From positions 2,232,001 to 2,296,000 of the forward strand of contig NZ_CP039143.1 in assembly GCF_013343215.1 (NCBI RefSeq): a DNA stretch of 64,000 nucleotides. The letters are read 5' to 3'. The translations under genes and the position numbers were made by a program. The first letter of the stretch is position 1; each line of letters opens with the position of its first letter. The stretch is from Acinetobacter sp. 10FS3-1. Its GTDB lineage: Bacteria; Pseudomonadota; Gammaproteobacteria; Pseudomonadales; Moraxellaceae. Below are positions 8,159 through 16,567 of this stretch, in pieces. The notes under the pieces are model-generated. The model was given only the letters and a program-made list of their open reading frames with translations, did not search any database and was not told where the DNA came from.

Positions 8159-9436
8159 ATGGTTGCTCATTCCAAACTCACCCGTGCTGACAAACGCACC
8201 CTTGGACTCTCCTCTTTGGGCGGCGCACTCGAGTTTTATGACTTTGTCATTTATGTATTTTACGCCAAACTGATTTCTGAACTGTTTTTCCCCAGTACTT
8301 TAAGTCCATTCTGGGGCATGCTGAACACTTATGGCATCTTTGCTGCAGGTTATTTTTTCCGCCCGCTAGGGGGCGTGGTCATGGCGCATTTTGGCGACCT
8401 GATCGGGCGTAAACGCCTGTTCAGCTTGTCTATTCTGCTGATGGCTCTACCTACCCTGATGATCGGGATCATGCCGACCTTCGAAAGTATCGGTTATGCC
8501 GCCCCTTTGCTGTTATTGCTGATGCGAGTCATGCAAGGCATCGCGATCGGCGGAGAAATCCCGGCAGCCTGGACCTTTGTTTCGGAACATGTTCCGGAAC
8601 GCCGGATTGGTATTGCCAATGGCGTTCTGACGGCAGGTCTGTCCTTAGGTATTTTACTCGGTGCCCTCATGTCACTGTTCATTTCCCTGCAATTTAGCGA
8701 AACTGAAATCAAGCAGTGGGCATGGCGCATTCCGTTTATTTTAGGCGGTATTTTTGGCTTTGTGGCGCTGTACTTACGCAGTTATCTTAAAGAGACCCCT
8801 GTCTTTCAGGCCATGCAGGCTAAAAAGGAACTGGCCAAAGAGCTGCCTGTGAAACAGGTACTTGCCCAGCATAAAACCGGTGTAGTTCTGGGCATGCTGT
8901 TTACCTGGTTCCTGACCGGCTGTGTGGTAGTACTGATTTTAGCCATGCCGAACTTGTTGGTGGCTGGTTTTGGTTTTGAACGGGCCGATGCCTTTAAAAT
9001 GCAAAGTGCGGCAATTGTCATGCAAATGCTGGGCTGTATTCTGGCAGGCATGCTGGTAGACCGTTTCGGCGCAGGTAAAATCATGTTGCTTGGTGCTTTA
9101 TTTGTCGCACTAATGGCAGGTATTTTCTATCATAGTCTGGGGCATGTGGAAACTTCGACGGTGTTTATGCTGTATATGCTGCTCGGCTTAAGTTCCGGCA
9201 CCGTGGGCATCGTCTCCTACAGTATGGTCAAAATGTTCCCGGCCCAGATCCGGTTTAGTGGCATTTCATTTTCCTATAACCTTGCCTATGCAATTGCCGG
9301 AGGAATCACCTTGCCGCTGGTTCAATGGCTGAGTCTATATAGCAATATTGGCGCCATGTACTATATCTGGGCGATCTGTCTGGTAACCCTGTTAAGTGCT
9401 GTAATTTATCAAAGAAAATTTGAAAAAATAGGATAA
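8159..9436 (+). CDS. MFS transporter, metabolite:H+ symporter (MHS/ProP-like)
   Basis: This 425-residue, 12-helix transporter of the major facilitator superfamily, MHS subfamily, resembles ProP, ShiA and KgtP. The hallmark is SLGGALEFYDFVIYVFYA in TM1. Also visible are the loop 2-3 motif GDLIGRKRLFSLSILLM and the TM4 stretch RVMQGIAIGGEIPAAW. Such proteins import organic acids, osmolytes or amino-acid-like solutes with protons; the substrate is not readable. ATG 8159 sits about 10 bases after a GCGGA ribosome site. The gene stands alone, with a long AT-rich region upstream and a terminator downstream that also faces the convergent DUF2505 gene. Confidence 0.87.
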   Translation: MVAHSKLTRADKRTLGLSSLGGALEFYDFVIYVFYAKLISELFFPSTLSPFWGMLNTYGIFAAGYFFRPLGGVVMAHFGDLIGRKRLFSLSILLMALPTLMIGIMPTFESIGYAAPLLLLLMRVMQGIAIGGEIPAAWTFVSEHVPERRIGIANGVLTAGLSLGILLGALMSLFISLQFSETEIKQWAWRIPFILGGIFGFVALYLRSYLKETPVFQAMQAKKELAKELPVKQVLAQHKTGVVLGMLFTWFLTGCVVVLILAMPNLLVAGFGFERADAFKMQSAAIVMQMLGCILAGMLVDRFGAGKIMLLGALFVALMAGIFYHSLGHVETSTVFMLYMLLGLSSGTVGIVSYSMVKMFPAQIRFSGISFSYNLAYAIAGGITLPLVQWLSLYSNIGAMYYIWAICLVTLLSAVIYQRKFEKIG

Positions 9437-9443
9437 AGCCCAT

Positions 9444-9474
9444 AAAAAGAGCCTGCTTATCAGGCTCTTTTTTA
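9444..9474 (+). terminator. Bidirectional intrinsic terminator
   Basis: The stem is GAGCCTG 9449-9455 with CAGGCTC 9461-9467 and a 5-base loop. It has a T-run after it and an A-run before it. It separates the convergent MFS and DUF2505 genes and could stop both. Confidence 0.88.
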
Positions 9475-9504
9475 TCAAATATTGAAAGACCGAAACATCA
9501 AAAA

Positions 9505-10002
9505 TCAGGCTGACAGATTCTTACGCAGCTCATCTTCGACAATATTGATTTCAATCTCGCTAAATTTACGGATTTCTCCTTCAGCATGCTTTTCCAGCAT
9601 ATTGCCCAACAAAGGCACTTTAACTTTAACGCTCCAATCCAGCTGAAACTGGATCTGTGCCTCATCACCTGTCACCACACGCTGACATTTCGCTTCAATC
9701 GGCAAATTTGCACCTAATTCTACAATTGAAGTCATTTCTTCCAGATTGCTTACATCGGTGCGCTGCAAGCGAAAGGCATCTTTTAATAGTTTTTTCGCCA
9801 TATCTGGAATTTTAACATCCAGATTATAGGCACGTTTTAAAGTATAAATCTGACCCTGCTTTTCAGAGACTAGAATTTCCATATTCTGTGCAGGGATGCG
9901 GTGACAGACCGCTTCATGCATCCGAATATCCGCGGCCAGACGTTTAAAGTCATCAATTGAAATACCCTGAATGATTGCTGTTACGGTGAACTGGTGTGCC
10001 AT
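9505..10002 (-). CDS. DUF2505-like protein (START/SRPBCC fold)
   Basis: This 165-residue cytosolic protein without signal or membrane segments begins MAHQFTVTAIIQGISIDDF. It has alternating beta strands and a long C-terminal helix (GNMLEKHAEGEIRKFSEIE), the layout of DUF2505 in the SRPBCC/START-like superfamily. These proteins have a hydrophobic cavity that may bind a lipid or other apolar ligand; none is known for this family. It is convergent with the preceding transporter. The neighbour upstream on the same strand is a 90-residue hypothetical 140 bp away, so co-transcription is possible but not shown. Confidence 0.75.
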   Translation of the reverse strand: MAHQFTVTAIIQGISIDDFKRLAADIRMHEAVCHRIPAQNMEILVSEKQGQIYTLKRAYNLDVKIPDMAKKLLKDAFRLQRTDVSNLEEMTSIVELGANLPIEAKCQRVVTGDEAQIQFQLDWSVKVKVPLLGNMLEKHAEGEIRKFSEIEINIVEDELRKNLSA

Positions 10003-10142
10003 ACAAATTTTCCTTATTTTTATTGCTTGGAGGATGGGCGTGTCTTGAATCAGCTAAGGGAAAACCCTCAATAGAGCAGCTATTTAATTCAATTTTAAAG
10101 CAGATGTCATTACTCGATTGCGGGTAAAAAATGACAATCTGG

Positions 10143-10415
10143 TCAATGTTTCCGGATGAGCTTTGCTGATACCTCTGCACCGCAGCTGAGCTGAAGACAG
10201 GCATCCCGATAATAAATGACCACATCAAATTCCTCGGCGCCATCATCCAGACCACTCACATACCAGTGTGTACCTCGAGGAAATTCATGTAACCAAGCGG
10301 ATTGATAGAACTCAGACACCGAATCAAACTGTAAATATTTTTCGGGATTCGCTTCAATCCGGACTGCAAGCTGAAGGAAGTGATTCAGCTGCTTATAATA
10401 AAAGTCAATCAACAT
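10143..10415 (-). CDS. Hypothetical protein, 90 residues
   Basis: I do not recognise this protein. It starts MLIDFYYKQLNHFLQLAVRI and has no signal peptide or membrane helix. The composition looks protein-like: aromatic strands such as GTHWYVSGL and EFDVVIYYRDACL suggest a small alpha/beta fold. It lies on the same strand as the DUF2505 gene and diverges from the hydrolase gene at 10587. The competing plus-strand frame at 10268-10534 is less convincing. The gene call rests on codon pattern and on the lack of any other use for this stretch. Confidence 0.55.
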   Translation of the reverse strand: MLIDFYYKQLNHFLQLAVRIEANPEKYLQFDSVSEFYQSAWLHEFPRGTHWYVSGLDDGAEEFDVVIYYRDACLQLSCGAEVSAKLIRKH

Positions 10416-10586
10416 CCGGCGTCCTTGAGTTTAAACAGCGCCTTAAAAGACACTTGGGCTTATGTAACGGTTTCGATGCAACAGCTCTTGCAAACGACTG
10501 TAGAGTTTTGACATCTCTGGGCGGATCTGCTTAAAACTACTATAAATGATTCTTATCCTGATCGCTGAAAATAAAAGGAACTTAGT

Positions 10587-11471
10587 ATGACACAAGGAAA
10601 AATTCAGACCCGAACCGTGCAATTTCTGGCGGAAGACGGCTACACCTTAAGTGGCAAGCTTTACCAGACAGAAATGCCCGCTCTGGCCAATATCGTGGTG
10701 GCCTGTGCCACCGGTGTTCCGCAAGCGTTCTATCGGCGCTTTGCTGAATATGCGACCGCGGCCGGTTTTCAGGTATTGACTTTTGACTATCGTGGCATTG
10801 CAACTTCAGCACCCAAAACGCTCAAAAACTTTAAAATGTCCTATCTGGACTGGGGCCGTTATGACCTGACCGCCGCGATTGAGTATTTAAGCAAAACCGG
10901 TCTGGACATTTATATGATTGGGCATTCCTATGGGGGGCAGGCTCTGGGGCTGAGTAAATATCATGACCGGGTAGAAGCGCTCTACTGTTTTGGTACGGGT
11001 GCAGGCTGGCATGGCTATATGCCTTTTAAGGAAAAAATCAAAGTTCAGGTGATCTGGAATATTATCTTTCCCCCGATGGTGGCTGTTAGTGGCTATCTGC
11101 CGTGGAGTCTTCTGAAAATGGGCGCAGACCTGCCCTATGATGTGTATCGTGAGTGGCGCAAATGGTGTAAAAATCCGACTTATTTTTTTGCTGACCCTGA
11201 CTTGAAAGCATTGCATGACCAGTATGCCAAGGTTCAAACCCGGATTTATGCCATTGCCGCTCTGGACGATGCCTGGGCCTTACCCGCTTCAAGGCATGCC
11301 TTTATACAGCACTACGCTCAAGCTAAAAAATCCTATATTGATATTCGCGCAGCAGATTATGGCCTTCGGGAGATTGGCCATATGGGATATTTCCGTCAGG
11401 GCGCAGAAAAAATCTGGGATGAAGCATTGAACACCTTTAAGCACTTACATCAGCAGAAATATGCAGCCTGA
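10587..11471 (+). CDS. Alpha/beta-fold hydrolase
   Basis: This 294-residue serine hydrolase of the alpha/beta superfamily has the nucleophile elbow GHSYGG with Ser114, preceded by strand LDIYMI. An early FDYRGIATS forms the usual loop before helix A. The probable catalytic His is in EIGHMGYF near residue 267, and an acidic residue in AALDDAWA near 228 is the best third member. There is no signal peptide, so it is cytosolic. The substrate is unknown; the family (COG4757-like) has esterase or lipase-like predictions only. ATG 10587 follows AAGGA at good spacing. It is transcribed divergently from the 90-residue gene and convergently with the membrane-anchored hypothetical downstream. Confidence 0.82.
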   Translation: MTQGKIQTRTVQFLAEDGYTLSGKLYQTEMPALANIVVACATGVPQAFYRRFAEYATAAGFQVLTFDYRGIATSAPKTLKNFKMSYLDWGRYDLTAAIEYLSKTGLDIYMIGHSYGGQALGLSKYHDRVEALYCFGTGAGWHGYMPFKEKIKVQVIWNIIFPPMVAVSGYLPWSLLKMGADLPYDVYREWRKWCKNPTYFFADPDLKALHDQYAKVQTRIYAIAALDDAWALPASRHAFIQHYAQAKKSYIDIRAADYGLREIGHMGYFRQGAEKIWDEALNTFKHLHQQKYAA

Positions 11472-11508
11472 AGATTGTTTTGATCCGGGGCCTGATTGCT
11501 GATAGATA

Positions 11509-11991
11509 TCAGATACAGGGCGAATGTGATAAGTTTTTAGCAATCTCCAGCTTATGTTCCTGCCCGAAGCGGTCAACGTGCGTATAAAAAATGCCATAGC
11601 AGCCCACATAATATTCCAGGGACTGGTCATAGAAATTCCAGTAAATTGACCATTCTCCCAAGTCCAGACGACGAATATGTGTAGTGGTCCGTCCCGGCAT
11701 TTTATAGAACAGTCTTTGTTGCAACTGTTCAGCCTGAGCCGGATCCTGAAGATCTGTTTTCTGCTGAAACAGTAAACTGGCGACATCATCGAACAATTCC
11801 TGTTCATGGGCTTCTACCACATGAACCATTTCCCGCCTGACGTAATTGGAGAGAGGAACGGCAGCCAACGCTGTAGCTATGTTTGATGCTTTGCCCTTGA
11901 GATAATGACGGATTTTATAAGTCTTTAGGCCCACCTGACAGGCTGCATAAAAGATCAGCAGCAGACAAAACAATAGCAAAAATTTAAGCAT
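11509..11991 (-). CDS. Hypothetical membrane-anchored protein, 160 residues
   Basis: The product begins MLKFLLLFCLLLIFYAACQ, which acts as a signal-anchor or an uncleaved signal. The sequence AAC could be read as a weak lipobox, but the surrounding residues fit poorly. The remaining 140 residues are soluble and polar, with a helical segment of mixed charge (HVVEAHEQELFDDVASLL) and an aromatic strand region (WSIYWNFYDQSLEYYVGCY). No known domain is recognised. Genus-restricted proteins of this shape are frequent in Acinetobacter, but that is an impression, not a search result. The gene stands alone, convergent with the hydrolase gene. Confidence 0.68.
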   Translation of the reverse strand: MLKFLLLFCLLLIFYAACQVGLKTYKIRHYLKGKASNIATALAAVPLSNYVRREMVHVVEAHEQELFDDVASLLFQQKTDLQDPAQAEQLQQRLFYKMPGRTTTHIRRLDLGEWSIYWNFYDQSLEYYVGCYGIFYTHVDRFGQEHKLEIAKNLSHSPCI

Positions 11992-12288
11992 AATGGATTA
12001 TCTCACCGGGCTGGTTCTAGGGATAGATGTCGTTTATTCATTTGAGAGTGACTTGAAGCTAAAGGCGGCTTCTCGGCTTAGCCTTCTTAAAGCGCTCACA
12101 AGCCTATTTTTATAGAGTCTTTTCTTCTAATTTTTCACTTCATATTAATAGCAGTCTTTAGACCGTCTGCCTTACTATGCTTAATCTAATTTAAACTGTT
12201 CAGACTTTAGGCAAAAGATAAATAAATGAGACAAATTATCAACAAAAAACGGCTTTTGCACGGCATTGTTTAGCAAATTTATCCCAAA
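11992..12288. other. AT-rich divergent spacer
   Basis: About 300 bases separate the minus-strand hypothetical from the small ORF/GNAT unit. No gene is seen. Promoters for both directions presumably lie here, but none matches consensus well enough to place. Confidence 0.5.
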
Positions 12289-12366
12289 ATGACACAATCA
12301 CGCTCTTGGTTTTCCAATTGGCTTTGCCGTCAAATGGAACCTCCCTATAAATGGTCGAGTAAATGA
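12289..12366 (+). CDS. Candidate 25-residue leader ORF overlapping the GNAT start
   Basis: The short ORF begins ATGACACAATCACGC and encodes a basic, tryptophan-rich peptide: MTQSRSWFSNWLCRQM followed by EPPYKWSSK. Its stop TGA overlaps the ATG of the acetyltransferase gene in ATGA at 12363-12366. That arrangement is typical of translational coupling, and the GNAT gene has only a poor ribosome site of its own. No convincing Shine-Dalgarno precedes the small ORF itself, so it may be chance. Alternatives are a regulatory leader peptide, a tiny functional protein, or the remnant of a longer upstream gene. Confidence 0.35.
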   Translation: MTQSRSWFSNWLCRQMEPPYKWSSK

Positions 12367-12818
12367 ATAAAATTATGATTCGTGAAGGGAAGGTTCAGGA
12401 TATACCGCAAATCATTCAGGTCATTCATGACAGTATTCAATCTTGTGTGCTGGATCATCAACGCGAAGACAGTGTGATCCAGACCTGGCTGGAAAAATTT
12501 AACCAGGCCTACCTGATCGTTGAAATGCTGTATAACGATTGCTGGGTCTATATTTTACATGACCGGGTTGTGGGCTTTTTAATGGTAAGTGACCGCGGTG
12601 AAATTCTGATGCACTATGTCAGTGCTGACTGCCAGCGCATGGGTTTTGGTACTCAGTTGATCCAGCAGATGTCTGTCTCTTTAGCCAGAAAAAAGATTCA
12701 TCAGCTTGAAATACAGTCGACCCAGACCGCTTTAGCCTATTATCAAAAACATGGCTTTCTGACACGTATCAGCCCAGATGCTGAAGACCCTTATCGTTTA
12801 TATAAATATACCTTCTGA
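12363..12818 (+). CDS. GNAT-family N-acetyltransferase
   Basis: This 151-residue protein has a complete GNAT fold: the N-terminal strand IMIREGKVQDIPQI, the helices that follow, strand 4 in RVVGFLMVSDRGEILMHYV, and the acetyl-CoA pyrophosphate loop CQRMGFGTQL (Q-x-x-G-x-G pattern). The motif B region ends in ALAYYQKHGFL, the usual C-terminal signature. The acceptor (a small amine, amino acid or protein) cannot be told. It is convergent with the frameshifted cyclase, leaving only 5 bp between the stops, and is preceded by an overlapping 25-residue ORF. Confidence 0.88.
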   Translation: MNKIMIREGKVQDIPQIIQVIHDSIQSCVLDHQREDSVIQTWLEKFNQAYLIVEMLYNDCWVYILHDRVVGFLMVSDRGEILMHYVSADCQRMGFGTQLIQQMSVSLARKKIHQLEIQSTQTALAYYQKHGFLTRISPDAEDPYRLYKYTF

Positions 12819-12823
12819 TCATT

Positions 12824-14700
12824 TTATTCTGCCATTTTTAACTGGTCACGCCCCGCCTGCTTTGCGGCATAAAGTTGGACATCCGCAGCTTTCATCAATT
12901 CATGAATATCGGTATAACGCTGCTGATCATCCATCCAGGCCACGCCTATACTCACCGTCACATAAGTCTTAGATCGCCCCGGTTCAAATGCTCAAACTGC
13001 TGTTCACGAACCTTCCGCAGTACATTTTCCAGATAAGCTGAGGCGACCTGAATGGTCACATTTTTCAGCAGAATCGCAAATTCCTCTCCCCCATAACGTG
13101 CTAGATAGGCAGATTCGGGTAATTCTTTCTGAATCACCTTCACCAGATTCTGTAAAATTTCATCCCCCTTCAAATGCCCATAATAATCGTTATAGTTCTT
13201 AAAATAATCGACATCCAGCATGCTAAAAATCAGGCTTTGCTGTGAATCTTGGTGCAGATGAGAAAAGTGCTTTTGTATTTCTTTATTCAAAGCTCGCCGG
13301 TTAAAGGCTCCTGTCAGCGCATCTATATTCATCTGGTCTTCCAGCCTGGTATTCAGCTCATATAATTGCCGGGTACGCTCCTTCACTTTCTGGTCCAGCG
13401 AGCTGTTTAGCTCCTTTAAACGTATATTTAGCTGCTCGGTTTGATAAGTGTGATGGGCATAGTTTCTGGACTGCTGAAACATGGTCAACAAGGCATACAG
13501 ACTGGTTGAAATAAACAGTAAATTTGTAGTTTCAATAACATTGATCAGTAATAGATAATCATTCAAAAAGGTCAGGCACAAAAAAACCACTGCATATAAG
13601 GTGAGACGTGAATAAGGCAGTTTTTGCCGCAAGGTCTGATAAAAACCATAGATGAAATTACCCCCAATCACCCAACAGAAAATAGCGCTATACAGTGCCA
13701 CACGTTCAAATATTTCCGGTTGAGTAAATAAGGTCACCGCACAGTTAAACAGCAGAAAAGCCACTGCTATATAATAAACATAACGATGCAGATAACGCTG
13801 ATTAAACAGGTACATATAGCTGAGGAAAAACAGAATCGCCAAGAAGGTGAATAAATATTGCAGACGCATCCCCCAAAGCCAGTCAATACTGGTAAAGACC
13901 GAATAGGCATAAGGGGCATTAAACAGGTTGTGCAAAGCCAGAAAAACAATAAACAGGCCAAAGGTGAAAATACTTCTACTATTACGTTCCTTGGAACCAC
14001 GAAAGACTGAAAATAAAATTGTAAAGCAGCCGATTCCCAACACCATGCCACTGACCATGCTGATACTCATCATAATCTGCTGGTACTGCCGGTTAATGGT
14101 GCTTGCTGTTCCAATCCGCAGCGGACGTTCGAGTCCTCCATGTAAAGTACTGTAGTTGGAGACTTGAATACTCAGGGTAAAATACTGGCTTTCTGGTACA
14201 AAATAACCGATCTGGGGCGCTCTTTTGGTGACTTGACCTGCCGCAGTGGTGCTGACTTTACCTAAACGCAGAATAAAATCACCATTCATATAGACCTGAT
14301 AAGCGCCATATTGCGCCGGAATATGGATTGCTATTCTTCGTCCAATAAATTCTTTAGGAATTTTAAAATGGCCAATAAAAGTGCCATACCCCATATTTGA
14401 TCCGGTCAGATTTTTAAAGGACGCCGGGAGCTGACAAACTTGTGGCTGGACCACCGGACTAGGTGCAGTAATAAACTGCCCCTGATAAAACAGCCAGTCC
14501 GTATCCAAAGACGTACTGGTGTTCTCAGTAAAGTTAATTTCCGCAATATCATGTTCGGGAGGCGGTGCAAAAGCAGATAAGGCTTGGGCTTGAGCTATCA
14601 CCGATACAGTCAGTATGAGCCAAGCCACCACTACCTTATAGATATGCCTTATCATGTTTTGCAAAAGCGCAATATTCCTGAAAAACCGGTTATTTTTCAA
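12824..14700 (-). pseudogene. Membrane diguanylate cyclase (7TM-DISM + GGDEF) with C-terminal frameshift
   Basis: The protein has an N-terminal signal, an extracellular sensory domain (about 50-200), a seven-helix 7TM-DISM region (about 205-400), a short coiled coil, and a GGDEF domain with active-site GGEEF at residues 537-541. No RxxD inhibitory site is seen five residues before it. The frame stops at 12958 after residue 580. The missing end of the domain is present in another frame (SKTYVTVSIGVAWM, then AADVQLYAAKQAGRDQL) and stops at 12824-12826. The break falls at the G-run read from CCCC 12977-12980: one extra G would restore a 625-residue protein. The cyclase is therefore probably inactive in this strain, unless the run is a sequencing error or a phase-variable site. 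Confidence 0.85.
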
Positions 14701-14747
14701 TCTTACGTAGAATCAGAACAAGTACAATTTTTTTTTGTAGTGAATAC

Positions 14748-14783
14748 GACGAAGCCTACCCAAGCCATGACTTCGTCTTTTTT
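14748..14783 (+). terminator. Plus-strand terminator-like hairpin without a plus-strand gene
   Basis: The stem is GACGAAG 14748-14754 with CTTCGTC 14771-14777, followed by a T-run to 14783. The flanking genes, FKBP and the cyclase, are both on the minus strand, and the element has no T-run in their direction. It may end an antisense or small RNA, or be accidental. Confidence 0.4.
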
Positions 14784-14818
14784 ATAGAGAGTTAAAAAAC
14801 AGGATATCGGCAGCCCGA

Positions 14819-15166
14819 TTATTCATCACGGGTTTTTACGTCGTACAGTTCAATTTCAAAAATCAGATTCGAGTTGGCTGGAATGATTTTCCCCATTTTA
14901 CGTTCACCATATGCCAGATGTGCCGGAACCCGCAATTTACGTTTGCCACCCACTTTCATTCCTAGGATGCCTTGGTCCCAGCCCTTAATCACCCGACCCG
15001 TACCAATCACGGTTTCAAAGTAATTTCCGCGATCCAGTGATGAGTCAAATTTGGTTCCATCTTCGAGCCAGCCGGTATAGTGCGTGGTAATTAAGGCACC
15101 TTTGACCGCTTCTTTCCCCTCACCTACTTTTAAATCAATAATTTCAAGTTCGTTGATCATCGTCAT
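14819..15166 (-). CDS. FKBP-type peptidyl-prolyl cis-trans isomerase
   Basis: This single-domain FKBP of 115 residues accelerates proline isomerisation during protein folding. The domain is complete: KGALITTHYTGWLEDGTKFD, then VIGTGRVIKGWDQGILGMK, the ligand-pocket strand GGKRKLRVPAHLAYG, and the end NSNLIFEIELYDVK. The typical aromatic and acidic pocket residues (Tyr in HYTG, Asp in TKFDSS, Trp in KGWDQG) are kept. There is no signal sequence, so it is cytosolic, unlike the periplasmic FkpA group. It is a stand-alone gene between the cyclase and mgtC-like genes on the same strand. Confidence 0.93.
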   Translation of the reverse strand: MTMINELEIIDLKVGEGKEAVKGALITTHYTGWLEDGTKFDSSLDRGNYFETVIGTGRVIKGWDQGILGMKVGGKRKLRVPAHLAYGERKMGKIIPANSNLIFEIELYDVKTRDE

Positions 15167-15242
15167 TCATCCAAAACTGGTATTTAATTCAGGCAGTATA
15201 AACCGGATTTACTCAAATTCCTTGCGCTTTCATGGCAAGGGC

Positions 15243-15866
15243 CTAAAAGCTGAGCTGCTGAATTTCCTCATCCTGCAGCAAGCACTGAGTTAATTTTTGA
15301 TGGTTTTTGGCCGATCCCATTAAGACCCAATGCCCAGTAATCTGTCCTTCCATTTTTTGATGGTGAGAATAGATCACCTTTAGATGATGGTCTTTAAACA
15401 GTTGTTCATAATGGTCGATTTTATGCTGTTCAAAACAGCAGACCATGTCATAGCTGCGCTCCTGATTCAGCAATTCAATCCCGCGCTGGACATACAGCAG
15501 CAATACCAGCACCAGCATGACTATGATCGTGGTCCAGATACTTAATAAGGCATAACCTGCACCGACCGCCATGCCCAGCGCAGCCGTCATCCAGATAGTG
15601 GTTGCGGTAGTAATGCCGGAAATCCGGTTCTCATCTTTCAATATAACCCCGGCACCCAGAAACCCCAGACCCGTCAAGACATTGGCTGCCAGCCGGTCAG
15701 GATTTTCCACACCAATTTTCAGGGAAATAATGGTAAACAGGCAGGAGCTCAGGCTGACCATGATCATGGTGCGCAGCCCGGCGGATTTACTGTGATATTC
15801 CCGCTCTGCGCCAATAATTGCACCGAGCGCAACTGCTAGCAGCAGCTCATACAACTCATGAGGCAT
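15243..15866 (-). CDS. MgtC/SapB-family membrane protein
   Basis: The 207-residue product starts MPHELYELLLAVALGAIIGAEREYHSKSAG (shown only in part by its key features: helix, then conserved G-AERE and KSAGLRT). The motif LRTMIMVSLSSCLFTIIS and the segment ANVLTGLGFLGAGVILKDE are diagnostic of the MgtC N-terminal membrane domain. A hydrophobic fourth helix and a soluble C-terminal domain follow. MgtC proteins affect magnesium homeostasis, intramacrophage survival and F-ATP synthase; the general SapB-like branch has less defined roles. ATG 15866 is chosen because the 25 residues upstream in frame do not look like protein. Confidence 0.88.
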   Translation of the reverse strand: MPHELYELLLAVALGAIIGAEREYHSKSAGLRTMIMVSLSSCLFTIISLKIGVENPDRLAANVLTGLGFLGAGVILKDENRISGITTATTIWMTAALGMAVGAGYALLSIWTTIIVMLVLVLLLYVQRGIELLNQERSYDMVCCFEQHKIDHYEQLFKDHHLKVIYSHHQKMEGQITGHWVLMGSAKNHQKLTQCLLQDEEIQQLSF

Positions 15867-15953
15867 GTCTCGACTCTGAAACTGACCCGACCTCCCAGAT
15901 ATACGAAATTTTGCGACCAGGATGCAAGTGGAGACTTGCATCCATCCTGACGC

Positions 15954-16484
15954 TTATTGTAACTGTTCCCACTCGATGACCGCCTGTGCCTGATCACCAA
16001 TCAAGGTCCATTCTCCATCCATGACATTGAGCTGCAATTGCATGGTTCTGGCACATAATTGCTGTATCGCGTCTGTACTTACAGGAGATAGTTTCCAGAC
16101 TTCAAGATTGGACAGGGTTTTCAGTTTTGGGTTGCGCTTATACCATTCATCGACCGCTGTACCATAAGACACAATCGCCACCTGCTTGCAGCGGGCACTG
16201 GCTTTTTTCACCTTGTCTTCATCCGGACAGCCGACCTCAATCCATTTCAATAATTGACCGGTCAGGTCTTTTTCCCACAGGGCGGGTTCATCTGTTTCAA
16301 ACAGGTCTTTGGTAAATTCCAGCCCTTCCTCGGCATAACGTGCAAAAGCCAAAATTCGCACCATTAAACGCTCAATCGTTTCTGAAGGATGCTGCGCCAT
16401 CGTCAACTGATAATCCGCATAGTGGTGCTGATCCATGTCGGCAATATTCAGGTCTGCCTTATAAATTGTTGCTTTTAACGCCAT
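15954..16484 (-). CDS. yaeQ: YaeQ family protein
   Basis: This 176-residue protein beginning MALKATIYKADLNIADMD matches the YaeQ family throughout: TIERLMVRILAFARYAEEGL, then DLTGQLLKWIEVGCPDEDKVKKASAR (in pieces) and the ending EWTLIGDQAQAVIEWE. The fold is of the PD-(D/E)XK nuclease-like class, and the acidic/lysine pattern around IEVGCPDEDKVKKA fits that site. A biological role is not firmly known; a link to suppression of rfaH loss in E. coli has been discussed. The start at 16484 has GAGGA upstream at good spacing; an in-frame extension to 16541 has none. It lies in the same direction as the CobW gene, with about 80 bp between. Confidence 0.88.
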   Translation of the reverse strand: MALKATIYKADLNIADMDQHHYADYQLTMAQHPSETIERLMVRILAFARYAEEGLEFTKDLFETDEPALWEKDLTGQLLKWIEVGCPDEDKVKKASARCKQVAIVSYGTAVDEWYKRNPKLKTLSNLEVWKLSPVSTDAIQQLCARTMQLQLNVMDGEWTLIGDQAQAVIEWEQLQ

Positions 16485-16567
16485 AATATTATCCTCAAAT
16501 TTGGCGCCTAGCATATAAGATTTATTCTGGCTTTGCTGCACAGATTCAGGCCTGAAGCGGACTTTTA

